DNA of 64,000 nt from an uncultured Clostridia bacterium (lineage in GTDB: Bacteria > Bacillota > Clostridia > Christensenellales > Borkfalkiaceae): contig CAKQQY010000002.1 in assembly GCA_934271245.1 (NCBI GenBank), forward strand, positions 1 through 64,000, written 5' to 3'. Below are positions 7,945-16,070 of this stretch, one piece after another. Numbering within the stretch: the first letter of the stretch is position 1; each line of letters opens with the position of its first letter. Made by a program: the position numbers and the translations under genes. The notes beneath the pieces were generated by a model. It saw only the letters and a list, made by a program, of their open reading frames with translations. It ran no database searches and was not told the DNA's origin.

Positions 7945-8337
7945 TTATAAACTTATGGACTTTTCTTTCTTATATTTTTCCACCGCTTTAAGATATTTTT
8001 CCGATAAACTTAAAGTGTATCTCTGTTTTTCTTCGTAGGAAAGCGTGTCGTAATACTTTTTGTCGGTAAGCCGCCCGATAGCATCGGAAACTTCGCCTTC
8101 GCTATCCAAAAGATTTTTGACTTTTTTATAAAAATCTTCTTTGTCTTCGCCGGCGTTCTTTATGTCGTCGCGCGCTTTTTCAGAGTAATATTCTTTAATT
8201 TTGGCTGCCGCTATCCCCTTTTCTTCTCCGCGACGGATTTCTTCGTCGAGATTCTTTTTGTAGTCCTGCCAAAAACCTTGTTTCATTCTCTTTTTCGCTT
8301 CTTTACAATACTGTTTTATGGTTTTTCCTTCTTCCAT
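7945..8337 (-). CDS. Small charged helical protein of unknown function
   Basis: I do not recognise this 130-residue protein. It is rich in Lys, Glu and Tyr and has no hydrophobic segment, so it is probably a soluble, mostly alpha-helical cytoplasmic protein. Recurrent KxYY and EEK motifs (KIKEYYSEKA, DKKYYDTLSYEEK) suggest two or three helical hairpins. An AAGGGG sequence lies about nine bases before the ATG. It sits downstream of rpsU, but a strong terminator separates them, so it probably has its own promoter. A true protein is likely because its codon pattern matches its neighbours and a terminator follows it. Confidence 0.65.
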   Translation of the reverse strand: MEEGKTIKQYCKEAKKRMKQGFWQDYKKNLDEEIRRGEEKGIAAAKIKEYYSEKARDDIKNAGEDKEDFYKKVKNLLDSEGEVSDAIGRLTDKKYYDTLSYEEKQRYTLSLSEKYLKAVEKYKKEKSISL

Positions 8338-8380
8338 CGTTCTTTTCCCCTTTTTTCGACATAATTCCCTTTTTTTCTTA

Positions 8381-8422
8381 CGGTAAAAATAAAACTCACC
8401 GAGCGTTTATCTTCGGTGAGTT
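8381..8422 (-). terminator. Terminator of rpsU
   Basis: A perfect 10-bp stem (AACTCACCGA at 8393-8402 with TCGGTGAGTT at 8413-8422) is followed on the minus strand by TTTTATTTTTACC. It begins seven bases after the rpsU stop codon. Confidence 0.9.
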
Positions 8423-8428
8423 CTGTTA

Positions 8429-8608
8429 TTAACCTTTTATGCTTCTCTTTCTTGCGGCTTCCGATTTCTTTCTTCTTCTTACGGAAGGACTTTCGTAAAA
8501 TTCTTTTTTACGCATATCTCCGATTATGCCGTCTCTGGAACATTTTCTTTTGAAACGACGTAATGCGCTTTCGAGATTTTCGTTTTCGCCTACTCTTACG
8601 GTTGACAT
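8429..8608 (-). CDS. rpsU: 30S ribosomal protein S21
   Basis: The 59-residue basic protein begins [20 protein letters not shown] and ends in an Arg/Lys-rich tail ([16 protein letters not shown]), the standard S21 pattern. S21 binds the 30S subunit near the anti-Shine-Dalgarno region and influences initiation. The start is supported by AAGGAAGGTG upstream of the ATG. Only six bases separate it from the stop of the YkvI-like gene, but it has its own near-perfect sigma-A promoter inside that gene and its own terminator, so it can be expressed alone as an abundant short transcript. Confidence 0.95.
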   Translation of the reverse strand: MSTVRVGENENLESALRRFKRKCSRDGIIGDMRKKEFYESPSVRRRKKSEAARKRSIKG

Positions 8609-8614
8609 CCTTTT

Positions 8615-9661
8615 TCACCTTCCTTTGCCGCACGGCGCTTTTTTAAGCATTGTCAGTATATCAATTCGGGAAAATTTTGTCAATCGTTTATTCGTGGTTT
8701 TTCGCAATCTTATAAAATTTATCCACTCCGTCGTTATAAACGCGCCGCCGATTACTCCGATTAACGGATATCCGTATTTTATTACACTTTCCATTCCCGC
8801 GCGGGCGAACAAAAAAGCCGCCGCGATTATTACCGCGTTTACGATAAATCCGCCGCCCGACTTTTCTTTTGCTTTATCGGCTATCGGCGAATAGGCGGAA
8901 ACCGCCGAAGTAAATATCGCCGCGAGCATTATTACCGAAAACGCTATCTTGAACTTTTCGTTTACCGAAGATAAAAGCGGCAGTTCTTTATCCATAGTTT
9001 CCGCTTTCGTTATCTTTTTTAGAACGAGAATCGTTAAAAGTACGAGAATTACTGTGGACAAAATCGCCGCTATCACCGCCGATTTTTTATTTTTCCTTTT
9101 TTTCGCTCTTCTTATCGCAAAGCAGTTTACGAACACGTTCATAAAAACGTAAAGAAGTCCGTTTATTCCGCCGATTGCCGATACCCTACCGTTTAAAGAC
9201 GTAGTTACGCCGTCGAAAGAAAACGCGACGATTGCCGTTACCACCGCTCCCATTAAAATAACGTTGGTTTTTTCGGCCGCCGCCGTCCCCTTTACCGCAA
9301 GGCGCGCCGCCATACCCATACACGGAACGAGTAAAAATATCGAGTACGCCCCCATATATTCTTTCAACACGTTTTCATATGCCGATACCATCAAAGAAAA
9401 AGATATGAACGCCGAAAGCAGCAACCCCGTCGAAAACACGTTGTCGAATTTTTTTTGTTTTTCCGTTTTTGCCCTTTCCCTTTCGGGAAGAAGTATCGCC
9501 GTGAAAGACAAAAGGTAGCAGACCGATAAAACGATTATTATTTCCGTTCCGCTTATTCCCCCGAAAAACACGGAAAGTTCTTTACCCGAAACGAAGCCGC
9601 CGCCGATTATTCCGCCTAAAATTACGAAAGTCAGTTTTATTGCGTCAAAAAAGGTTTTCAT
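8615..9661 (-). CDS. YkvI-like membrane protein (APC-superfamily transporter-like)
   Basis: The 348-residue polytopic protein has about ten hydrophobic segments. The N-terminal segment with GGIIGGGFVSGKEL matches the first helix of the YkvI/COG3949 family, which resembles amino-acid transporters of the LeuT/APC fold. The substrate is unknown. The last 20 residues (RIDILTMLKKAPCGKGR) are encoded by DNA that also carries the rpsU promoter and ribosome-binding site, so the tail may be under dual constraint. The start codon lies inside a 13-bp inverted repeat and has no well-placed Shine-Dalgarno. It follows the HEAT-like gene by 52 bases. Confidence 0.8.
   Translation of the reverse strand: MKTFFDAIKLTFVILGGIIGGGFVSGKELSVFFGGISGTEIIIVLSVCYLLSFTAILLPERERAKTEKQKKFDNVFSTGLLLSAFISFSLMVSAYENVLKEYMGAYSIFLLVPCMGMAARLAVKGTAAAEKTNVILMGAVVTAIVAFSFDGVTTSLNGRVSAIGGINGLLYVFMNVFVNCFAIRRAKKRKNKKSAVIAAILSTVILVLLTILVLKKITKAETMDKELPLLSSVNEKFKIAFSVIMLAAIFTSAVSAYSPIADKAKEKSGGGFIVNAVIIAAAFLFARAGMESVIKYGYPLIGVIGGAFITTEWINFIRLRKTTNKRLTKFSRIDILTMLKKAPCGKGR
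8655..8683 (-). promoter_or_regulatory. Sigma-A promoter of rpsU inside the YkvI-like gene
   Basis: On the minus strand TTGACA (8678-8683), a 17-base spacer and TATACT (8655-8660) form a near-consensus vegetative promoter. Transcription would start near 8648, about 40 bases before the rpsU ATG. Confidence 0.85.
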
Positions 9662-9687
9662 ACTACCAAAATAATATGAAAACCTTT
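9650..9687 (-). repeat. 13-bp perfect inverted repeat covering the YkvI-like start codon
   Basis: AAAGGTTTTCATA at 9650-9662 and TATGAAAACCTTT at 9675-9687 are exact reverse complements around a 12-base AT-rich loop. The ATG of the downstream gene lies in one arm. It could be an RNA hairpin that hides the start, a protein-binding operator or a weak terminator of the upstream genes; no T run follows. Confidence 0.75.
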
Positions 9688-9713
9688 CTATTTTAATTAT
9701 TGAATTTCTCTTT

Positions 9714-10550
9714 TTATTCGGCTTTATCGTTTCCTTTTTCCGATTCGCCTTTTATCTTTTTATAAATCTTGTCTTTGGAAAAATCTCTCTCCTCGCATTC
9801 ACCGCCTAAAACTTCTATTGCAAAGCGAAGTTCTTCGTAATCCTGATAATTTATGGAATCGGAACTCGCCGCGGTCTTTAAAAAGGGCAAAGCGCGTTCG
9901 TCGCCGTATTTGCCGAGATACCCGGCGTACAGCGGAATATTGTCTTTATGCTTGGCAAATTCCGCAATTAAAAGGTCGAATATTCTGTCGTCTTTATTTG
10001 CGTGCGAAAGTATTTCGGTAAAGCAGTCTTTCTTCTCTTCGACGGAATCTTTGAACTGCGCAAGAATTTCTTCTTTTACGTCGTCCGCGTAACCGTTAAG
10101 TATTTCGGTGGAAAGTTCTCTTACCGGTTCGGTATAATCGAACATAATGAATTCTAAAAGTCTGTGAAGAGACTTTTTGCAGTCCTTTTCGGAAAGCATG
10201 TTGAGAAGATACATAGTATATTCTTCGGAATTTTCTTCTTTTAAATTTTTTGCGATAAACTCTTCCGCGTCCGTTTTTTCCGCTATCGCTTCGCACAAAA
10301 AGTCGGGTACGTCCACTTTTCCGTCAACGTGTTTTTCAAGCGCGTCGAGAAGTTCTTCCGTAGAAAAAGCGCGGTAGTATTCTTCGGGCGATTTCCCGTC
10401 AAGTTCTTTTATGGGCGCTTTGCCGAATTCTTCGTACAAAAGCGGTATTTTGTTTTCTATTTCTTCGGGCTTTACCTTACCTATGTTTTTATAAACGTAA
10501 CCCGATATATATTTATCGAACGCTTTCCCCAAATCCACGATTTTAATCAT
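9714..10550 (-). CDS. HEAT-like repeat protein of unknown function
   Basis: This 278-residue soluble acidic protein is not recognised by sequence. It looks all-helical, with repeated leucine-rich pairs of helices from about residue 60 to 250 and an AGYLGKYGDERALPFL segment that closely resembles a HEAT/armadillo or PBS-lyase-like repeat. No catalytic motif is seen. It overlaps the TPR gene upstream by eight bases, which implies co-translation and perhaps a joint function as scaffolds. The N-terminus (DLGKAFDKYISGYVYK) is distinctive and lies outside the repeats. The pair sits between hslO and a transporter gene. Confidence 0.7.
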   Translation of the reverse strand: MIKIVDLGKAFDKYISGYVYKNIGKVKPEEIENKIPLLYEEFGKAPIKELDGKSPEEYYRAFSTEELLDALEKHVDGKVDVPDFLCEAIAEKTDAEEFIAKNLKEENSEEYTMYLLNMLSEKDCKKSLHRLLEFIMFDYTEPVRELSTEILNGYADDVKEEILAQFKDSVEEKKDCFTEILSHANKDDRIFDLLIAEFAKHKDNIPLYAGYLGKYGDERALPFLKTAASSDSINYQDYEELRFAIEVLGGECEERDFSKDKIYKKIKGESEKGNDKAE

Positions 10551-12231
10551 TTTTGTCTCCGTAATATATCTCTTTGATTTTATTGAACTCTTCGGCGTTC
10601 GCCCCGAACATCTTCCGGATTTTTTTCTCTCCGTTAAGTTCCTTAAAGTCGCATAAAGTCGCTATAAACGCCGCTATCGCTTCTCTCGGATATTCTTCCC
10701 CGATTTTATCCGCGGCTTTTAACGCGAACTTATCCGCCGCCGTCGCTATCTTAGAATAATCTTCCACCGGCGAAAATACCAGTCTTGAAAGACATTTAGC
10801 GTAAGCGTAAAATATCGTCGGGAAGCCTTTATCTTTATACGCGAGTTTTCTCGGTTTTACTTTTACGTAGTAATTACCTTTCAGAACCCCCGTCGGGCGT
10901 CTTTCTCCGCCGATAATCAATGCGAACAACGTCATTTCTTTTATAGCGGGCGAAGTTTCGGGATCGAGCAACACGCCGCGCAGTATTTCGTCCGATTTTT
11001 TATCCTTTTCCGAAGCCAGCATCAAAACGTAAACGGACAGTCTGTTCGTTTTTTCTCCGCCGTGTTTTATTCCCCACTTTAATAAATCGTAAAAATCTTC
11101 CGATTTCCTTTTATCGAGAAGTTCTCCGAGCGGTAACGCGGCGTAATCGGCGATAAGTTTTTCCGCTTTCTTTTCGGCTTTTAAAGGCAATTCGTTAAGA
11201 TAACTTACGGGAAGGTATCTATCTGCTTTTTCTTTGCCCGTTTTAAGAGTTTCGGTAAAAGAAAGATAATATTTAGCCACCGTGTTTTCGGGATTTATTT
11301 TATACAGAAACAAAAACTGGTCTTTCGCTTCGTCGTATCGTTTGAGATTGAGAAGCGCCACGCCGTAAAGAAAACGCATATTCACGTCGTATTCGTTTTC
11401 TTCCAGAATATGTTTTAACTTTTTAACGGCGGTTTTATGGTCTCCCTGTTCTATCGCGCAGGTCGCGATTTTATAGTAATCTTCTAAATCCTTTTCTCCT
11501 ATTTTAAGCGCCTTTCTATAGTAGTACGAAGAAGAATCTTCTATCCCCTGAAAAGAGTACATACTCGATAAGTTGCACAGCACCGAAAGGCTTTCTTCTT
11601 CCTGTAAAAGTCCGCGGTTTATAAGTATCGCGTCGTCTACTTCGCCGACGACGAACAACGTTACCGACAACTGATATTGCGCTTCCCTGTATTCGGGCGA
11701 GCCTTCGGGAATACTTTCGTATTTTTTTATGGCGCCCTTAAAATCGCCGTTGACTAAAAGCGTTTTCGCTTCTTTAAGTTCTTTTTTGTAATCGGCTCTG
11801 TCAAACGGATAGGCTATTTTATAACAACTTCTTTTATCGATATCTTTGGAAAAAGATTCCGTTATCGCGGGATCAAGGCTTTCCTGCGCGATAAAGCCGT
11901 CGCATTCCACCTTTTTATGAAAGTAGTAACCCGAAAGCCAGATATTGTCGAGATAAAAAAAGTTTATGCCGAGTTCTTCGTACGCCGTGGATTTTTCTTC
12001 TTCGGGCGCTTTATCCAAAAACTTGAACCAGTATTTATTTGATAGTTCGTAAAGCCCGGCGTCGGCGTAAGTATCCGCTATATCCATTACGGTATCGAGC
12101 GAAAAGCCCTTTTCGAGCGCGGTAAACAAGTAGCCGAGCGCTTCCGCGTATTCGCCCTTTTCGGCGTGATTCTCCGCTACCGTTCTGTATCGGTTTATTC
12201 CGTTGTCGAACTCTACGATTTTATTTCCCAT
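10543..12231 (-). CDS. TPR-repeat protein of unknown function
   Basis: The 562-residue soluble protein contains several tetratricopeptide repeats. Helix pairs with the Ala/Gly/Leu/Tyr spacing of TPRs are visible at about 15-80, 155-250 and 250-330 (for example YDEAKDQFLFLYKINPEN and GDHKTAVKKLKHILEEN). The C-terminal 200 residues are helical without clear repeats and resemble the SEC-C/HEAT-like tails seen in similar clostridial proteins. No signal peptide or enzyme motif is present, so a protein-binding role in the cytoplasm is the best guess. The start codon shares a base with the hslO stop, and the end overlaps the HEAT-like gene by eight bases. Confidence 0.75.
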   Translation of the reverse strand: MGNKIVEFDNGINRYRTVAENHAEKGEYAEALGYLFTALEKGFSLDTVMDIADTYADAGLYELSNKYWFKFLDKAPEEEKSTAYEELGINFFYLDNIWLSGYYFHKKVECDGFIAQESLDPAITESFSKDIDKRSCYKIAYPFDRADYKKELKEAKTLLVNGDFKGAIKKYESIPEGSPEYREAQYQLSVTLFVVGEVDDAILINRGLLQEEESLSVLCNLSSMYSFQGIEDSSSYYYRKALKIGEKDLEDYYKIATCAIEQGDHKTAVKKLKHILEENEYDVNMRFLYGVALLNLKRYDEAKDQFLFLYKINPENTVAKYYLSFTETLKTGKEKADRYLPVSYLNELPLKAEKKAEKLIADYAALPLGELLDKRKSEDFYDLLKWGIKHGGEKTNRLSVYVLMLASEKDKKSDEILRGVLLDPETSPAIKEMTLFALIIGGERRPTGVLKGNYYVKVKPRKLAYKDKGFPTIFYAYAKCLSRLVFSPVEDYSKIATAADKFALKAADKIGEEYPREAIAAFIATLCDFKELNGEKKIRKMFGANAEEFNKIKEIYYGDKND

Positions 12232-13091
12232 TATTTTTTAAACAGTTTGTCAGCGTCTTCTTTATCAAAAACGTATTCCTTATTACAGAACTGGCAACTT
12301 ACTTTTACGCTGCCTTCTTTTTCTATTATGTCGTTCACTTCTTTTTCGCCGAGCGAAGTAAGTATTCCTTTTACGTAATTTCTGTTACACAAACACTTAT
12401 ATTTCGGATTATATTCCCGATAATCTATATCCCCGAAGTATTCTTTCAGAACGCCTTCCGCGCCCTTTTCTTCTATAAGCGTAGATATATTCGAAAAGTT
12501 TTTCATTACGTTTTCGGCTTTTACGAGATCTTCTTCGGTGGCGAAGGGAAGCGCTTGTATTATCACGCCGCCCGCTCCTACGCATTTACCCGTTTTACCT
12601 ATCTTTACGCCGAGCGCGATTGCCGTCGGCATCTGTTCCGAATAGGCGTAATACGCCGTGAAATCTTCGGCGATTTCCCCCGTAACGAGTTTACTGCTTC
12701 CCGAATACGGTTCTTTTAAGCCCATGCTTTTAGTTACGGTTATTCTTCCGTTTCTTCCTACGCAGCCGCCGACGTCAAGTTTTCCGTCCGCCCTTAAAGG
12801 AAGGGTCGCTTCGGGGTTATCTATCACTCCGCGCATACAAAGGTTTCCGTTTCCGCAAACGGTTATCTTTCCGCCGACACCGTCGCCCGCAACCACTACC
12901 GACAGTTTATCGCCGTCGTTTTTAAGGTTACTCGCCATAAACGTCGAAACGGTAAGCGTTCTGCCGAGAGCCGCCGCCGTAAGCGGGGTTAAGTTATGTA
13001 TCTTTATCGCTTTATTTACCATTTCGGTGGTATCGAGCACAGAAAGCGTAAGATTGTCGTTATATATAAGCCCTTTAAGAAGTTTATTCAA
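12231..13091 (-). CDS. hslO: Redox-regulated chaperone Hsp33
   Basis: The 286-residue protein is a cytoplasmic holdase chaperone that is switched on by oxidation. The signature zinc-binding cysteines are present: CLC at the start of the C-terminal domain and CQFC about 31 residues later, the CxC-CxxC arrangement of the redox switch. The N-terminal domain carries the expected GRTLT and GDGVGG segments. Length matches the family. It overlaps the antiporter gene by eight bases and shares a base with the TPR gene, so it lies in the middle of a tightly packed operon. An oxidant-sensing chaperone fits an anaerobe exposed to occasional oxygen. Confidence 0.95.
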   Translation of the reverse strand: MNKLLKGLIYNDNLTLSVLDTTEMVNKAIKIHNLTPLTAAALGRTLTVSTFMASNLKNDGDKLSVVVAGDGVGGKITVCGNGNLCMRGVIDNPEATLPLRADGKLDVGGCVGRNGRITVTKSMGLKEPYSGSSKLVTGEIAEDFTAYYAYSEQMPTAIALGVKIGKTGKCVGAGGVIIQALPFATEEDLVKAENVMKNFSNISTLIEEKGAEGVLKEYFGDIDYREYNPKYKCLCNRNYVKGILTSLGEKEVNDIIEKEGSVKVSCQFCNKEYVFDKEDADKLFKK

Positions 13092-14367
13092 AATGTCCTT
13101 CCTCCAACTCCTGTTTGGTAGGCAACGGCGTTTCGTCGTCCTTTTTATAAAGAAGTTTCAAAAGTATCGGCGCAAGCAACGAACTTACCATTACGAGCAT
13201 TACCACTATCGCCCTGTACTGCGGCGCTAAAAGTCCGCCGGCGATACCCTTTTCCGTTACGATTAAAGCGACTTCGCCGCGCGTTATCATTCCCACGCCT
13301 ATACGTGTGCAATCTTTCCAGGAAAACTTAAAGCATCTCGCAACGCCGCCGCATCCTATTATCTTGGTGATAATCGCCGTAAAAACAAAAGCAAGCGAAA
13401 ACCACAAAACGTTAAGAGTAAACCCTTCGAAACTGATTTTTATGCCTATCCCCGCAAAGAATATCGGCGCGAAAAGAGTATAAGAGTTTATCGTTACCTT
13501 TCTGTCGACGTACTGCGCCGACGCCTGATTGGTGGAAAGTATAAGACCCGCAACGTACGCCCCCGTTATATCGGCAACGCCGAACACCCTTTCGGCGATG
13601 AACGCGTACATAAGGCAGGTCGCTATCGATAAAATAGGTATTCTGCGGGTATGCGGAGTTTTCTTTTCGATAAACTTAAAAAGTTTGGATAAAAGGATTC
13701 CTACGCCTATCGCGAAAACGAAAAAGGCGAATATCCATATTATGTTTATCGCTATGTTTCCGTTCGGATTTATAAGGTCTAAAACGGGCGAAGAGACCGC
13801 GTTGCCGCCCGATATGCTTAATATTACGGAAAGAACTATTATGCCGAGTACGTCGTCTATTATGGCCGCAGACATTATTATAGTGCCTACTTTGGTTTGC
13901 AATTTTCCGAGTTCTCTTAAAACTTCTACCGTTATGCCGACGCTCGTCGCCGTGATTATCGTGCCGATGAAAAGCCAGGTATGCCATTCTTCGTCGGGCA
14001 AAAATAAAGCGCCGAGTCCGAATCCCGCGGCAAGAGGCAATATTACGCCTGCCGACGCTATCAGAAAGGATATTACGCCGGTGTTCTTTATATCTTCGAG
14101 ATTGGTTTCTAGCCCGGCGGTGAACATTACGAATATTACGCCCACTTCCGCGAAAGCGTCTAAATACCCGTTTCTGCTTATCGGGAATATCGTGTCCGCC
14201 TTAACTTCCATAAACAGTCCCCATATGGCGGGACCCAAAAGTATGCCTGCCACTATAAACCCGAGTACCTGCGGCAACCCGAGTTTACGCATCAATATTC
14301 CTGAAAGTTTTGCGGTTATAAGTATCAGCGACAACTGACATAAAAAATCTACAAGTTGTATACCCAT
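13084..14367 (-). CDS. CPA2-family sodium/proton antiporter
   Basis: The 427-residue membrane protein has about twelve hydrophobic segments and no C-terminal RCK/TrkA domain. The family's ion-binding helix is present as AAIIDDVLG. The adjacent Asp-Asp pair matches NapA-type electrogenic sodium/proton exchangers rather than Kef potassium channels, which carry Gln-Asp. Other landmarks are the early VLGFIVAGILLGP helix and the FFAGIGIKISF segment. It would exchange cytoplasmic sodium for protons to control pH and salt. It overlaps hslO by eight bases. The ion specificity is inferred from the motif only. Confidence 0.88.
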   Translation of the reverse strand: MGIQLVDFLCQLSLILITAKLSGILMRKLGLPQVLGFIVAGILLGPAIWGLFMEVKADTIFPISRNGYLDAFAEVGVIFVMFTAGLETNLEDIKNTGVISFLIASAGVILPLAAGFGLGALFLPDEEWHTWLFIGTIITATSVGITVEVLRELGKLQTKVGTIIMSAAIIDDVLGIIVLSVILSISGGNAVSSPVLDLINPNGNIAINIIWIFAFFVFAIGVGILLSKLFKFIEKKTPHTRRIPILSIATCLMYAFIAERVFGVADITGAYVAGLILSTNQASAQYVDRKVTINSYTLFAPIFFAGIGIKISFEGFTLNVLWFSLAFVFTAIITKIIGCGGVARCFKFSWKDCTRIGVGMITRGEVALIVTEKGIAGGLLAPQYRAIVVMLVMVSSLLAPILLKLLYKKDDETPLPTKQELEEGHFE

Positions 14368-14448
14368 CTTTCGTTTCCTTGAAAGCCGCCTTTACGGTTT
14401 TCGGCGCTTAAAATCGGACGCCGTTGTCACGACGCCCGTGTTAAGTTT

Positions 14449-15711
14449 TTATTTTTTGTTTCTCTTTTCCAGTTCTTTTTTGGCTTTTTCTATTCTCTTT
14501 TCACGTTCCTCGCGTTCCTTTTCCATTTGCTTTTCTTCTTCCGTTATTTGGAACTCGGGGTCGTTTTTGTGTTCTTCTATATATCTTAAGTTATCTTCGT
14601 AAATAACTTTTTTACTTTCGTTAAGTTTAATAATATCTTCTCTCTTAAACGATTGCGGAAGTTCTGCCACCTGCAATTCGTCGTCGGTGATAGGTTTAAT
14701 GGGTCTGCTGCTTAAAGAAGATCTCGCCGTCATCGCAAGTTGTTCGCGATACTGTTTGAGAGCGGCAGAGTCCGACGCTTTGACCTTTTCGTATATACCC
14801 CTGTTCTTCTGCGCTCCGGGTACTCTGTCGTTTATGAACTTATCGTAAGACCATTGGCAATAATCCGTCCATACCAACATAGCGAAAGACAGTCCTACAA
14901 GCACCAGAAATACGAGCGAGAACGCCACGAAGAAACTTCCCAGATACAGCAACAGGAAAGGTATGGCGCAAATGAGAAGGAAGAACACGTTCATAGGCAA
15001 TAAACCTATACTGAAAATGAAACTGTTCTTTATAAGTTGGCGGAAAGTAAGTTTATAGGTAACGCTCATCGTTATCGCGTGCATAAACATTACCGTTATA
15101 AACGCCGAAGCAATGAGTATCACCGCTCTCGACGCGATAAGCACCCATCTCGTTCCGCCGCCCACGGCAAGCAGTTGACCCGCCATGGAATAAGATACGA
15201 CGTCTAAATAAATAAGCACCGAATACAGTGCGCCGCAGCCGAGCAGTTGCCAGAAGTTCTGACGGATTCCTTTCCAGAAATCGTTCGCGACGAATATGCC
15301 TTCCGTCCATACCATGTTTCTTATAACGTACGCGCCGCCCGATATTCCTACCATAGCGATGGCTACGGCTATCGGCAAAAACAACAACACGTACACGTTT
15401 ACGTTAAGGGTTATGCTTTCGTAATACCCCGCAAACGACGACACGCCCTGATAACCTACGCCGAACCCCTGCGAAAACGGACACAGTATTCCGTAATTGA
15501 GAAGCGAAACGTATCTTATTACCAAAAGTGCGATAAGCGGAATAAAAAACAGCAACGTTAAAAGGTTGATGATTACGAGTTTTCCGAATCTCCCTTTTAC
15601 TATATCCCAGAAAAGTTCCCAACGGTTAGAAGGAAGCGTAGACCTTGCGTACCCTTCCGACTTTTCCGAACCCATTATAAGTCTGTTTATCAATCCGCCC
15701 TTTTTTGCCAT
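14449..15711 (-). CDS. YesL-like (DUF624-type) membrane protein with a charged C-terminal tail
   Basis: The 420-residue protein has six to seven membrane segments between about residues 40 and 290. The segment LFWDIVKGRFGKLVIINLL leading into the first helix resembles the DUF624/YesL family, whose function is unknown but which often lies near carbohydrate-uptake genes. After residue 300 the protein is soluble and highly charged, ending in a run of Glu, Lys and Arg from about 375 to 420 that is likely a coiled coil. The family assignment is tentative because the tail is not part of YesL. The gene has a long structured leader. Confidence 0.6.
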   Translation of the reverse strand: MAKKGGLINRLIMGSEKSEGYARSTLPSNRWELFWDIVKGRFGKLVIINLLTLLFFIPLIALLVIRYVSLLNYGILCPFSQGFGVGYQGVSSFAGYYESITLNVNVYVLLFLPIAVAIAMVGISGGAYVIRNMVWTEGIFVANDFWKGIRQNFWQLLGCGALYSVLIYLDVVSYSMAGQLLAVGGGTRWVLIASRAVILIASAFITVMFMHAITMSVTYKLTFRQLIKNSFIFSIGLLPMNVFFLLICAIPFLLLYLGSFFVAFSLVFLVLVGLSFAMLVWTDYCQWSYDKFINDRVPGAQKNRGIYEKVKASDSAALKQYREQLAMTARSSLSSRPIKPITDDELQVAELPQSFKREDIIKLNESKKVIYEDNLRYIEEHKNDPEFQITEEEKQMEKEREEREKRIEKAKKELEKRNKK

Positions 15712-16070
15712 TTTAATCTCCGTAAGTTTACGCGGTTGGTTTTTTGTAAACCCGCCGCATATAATAGTATGTGTTACGCTTTCCGTTTTATCGGATTTAT
15801 TTTGCCCGATTTTCTTTTCGGTAAAGCGAAAAATTTTTCCCCTTCGGGTATTATCCGATACGCCTTTCCTTATAGCAAGACTACACGGATTTTATCATAT
15901 ATTTTATTTTATATTTTTTACACCTAAAAATCAAGCGTTATTGACAAAAAACTTTTCTTTTCGGTTTTCTTTTGGTATAATTCATAAAGACGGAAGTAAA
16001 ACGTAACGATAACGCGCGGTTTTTCGGTTTTATTCGGTTTCGCGCCGTAAAAACGAATCAAGGAGTTATC
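15712..16070. other. 359-base intergenic region with a structured leader and the asd promoter
   Basis: No gene is visible. On the minus strand, upstream of the YesL-like gene, an 8-bp pair (TATCGGAT at 15789-15796 with ATCCGATA at 15853-15860) encloses a 6-bp pair (GCCCGA near 15804-15809 with TCGGGT near 15844-15849). Closer to the start a hairpin GCGG/CCGC is topped by GGTTT/AAACC. I do not recognise a known riboswitch. On the plus strand an extended -10 element for asd lies near 15973-15981. Confidence 0.5.
15953..15981 (+). promoter_or_regulatory. Probable promoter of asd (extended -10)
   Basis: TGGTATAAT at 15973-15981 is an extended -10 element. The hexamer 17 bases upstream (TTTTCT) is a poor -35, as expected for this promoter type. 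A TTGACA at 15941 is too far away to pair with it. The start codon is about 90 bases downstream. Confidence 0.5.

Noticed and set aside
15941..15969. TTGACA at 15941 as -35 of the asd promoter.
   Set aside because: The distance to TATAAT at 15976 is 29 bases and no other -10 box lies 16-18 bases downstream.
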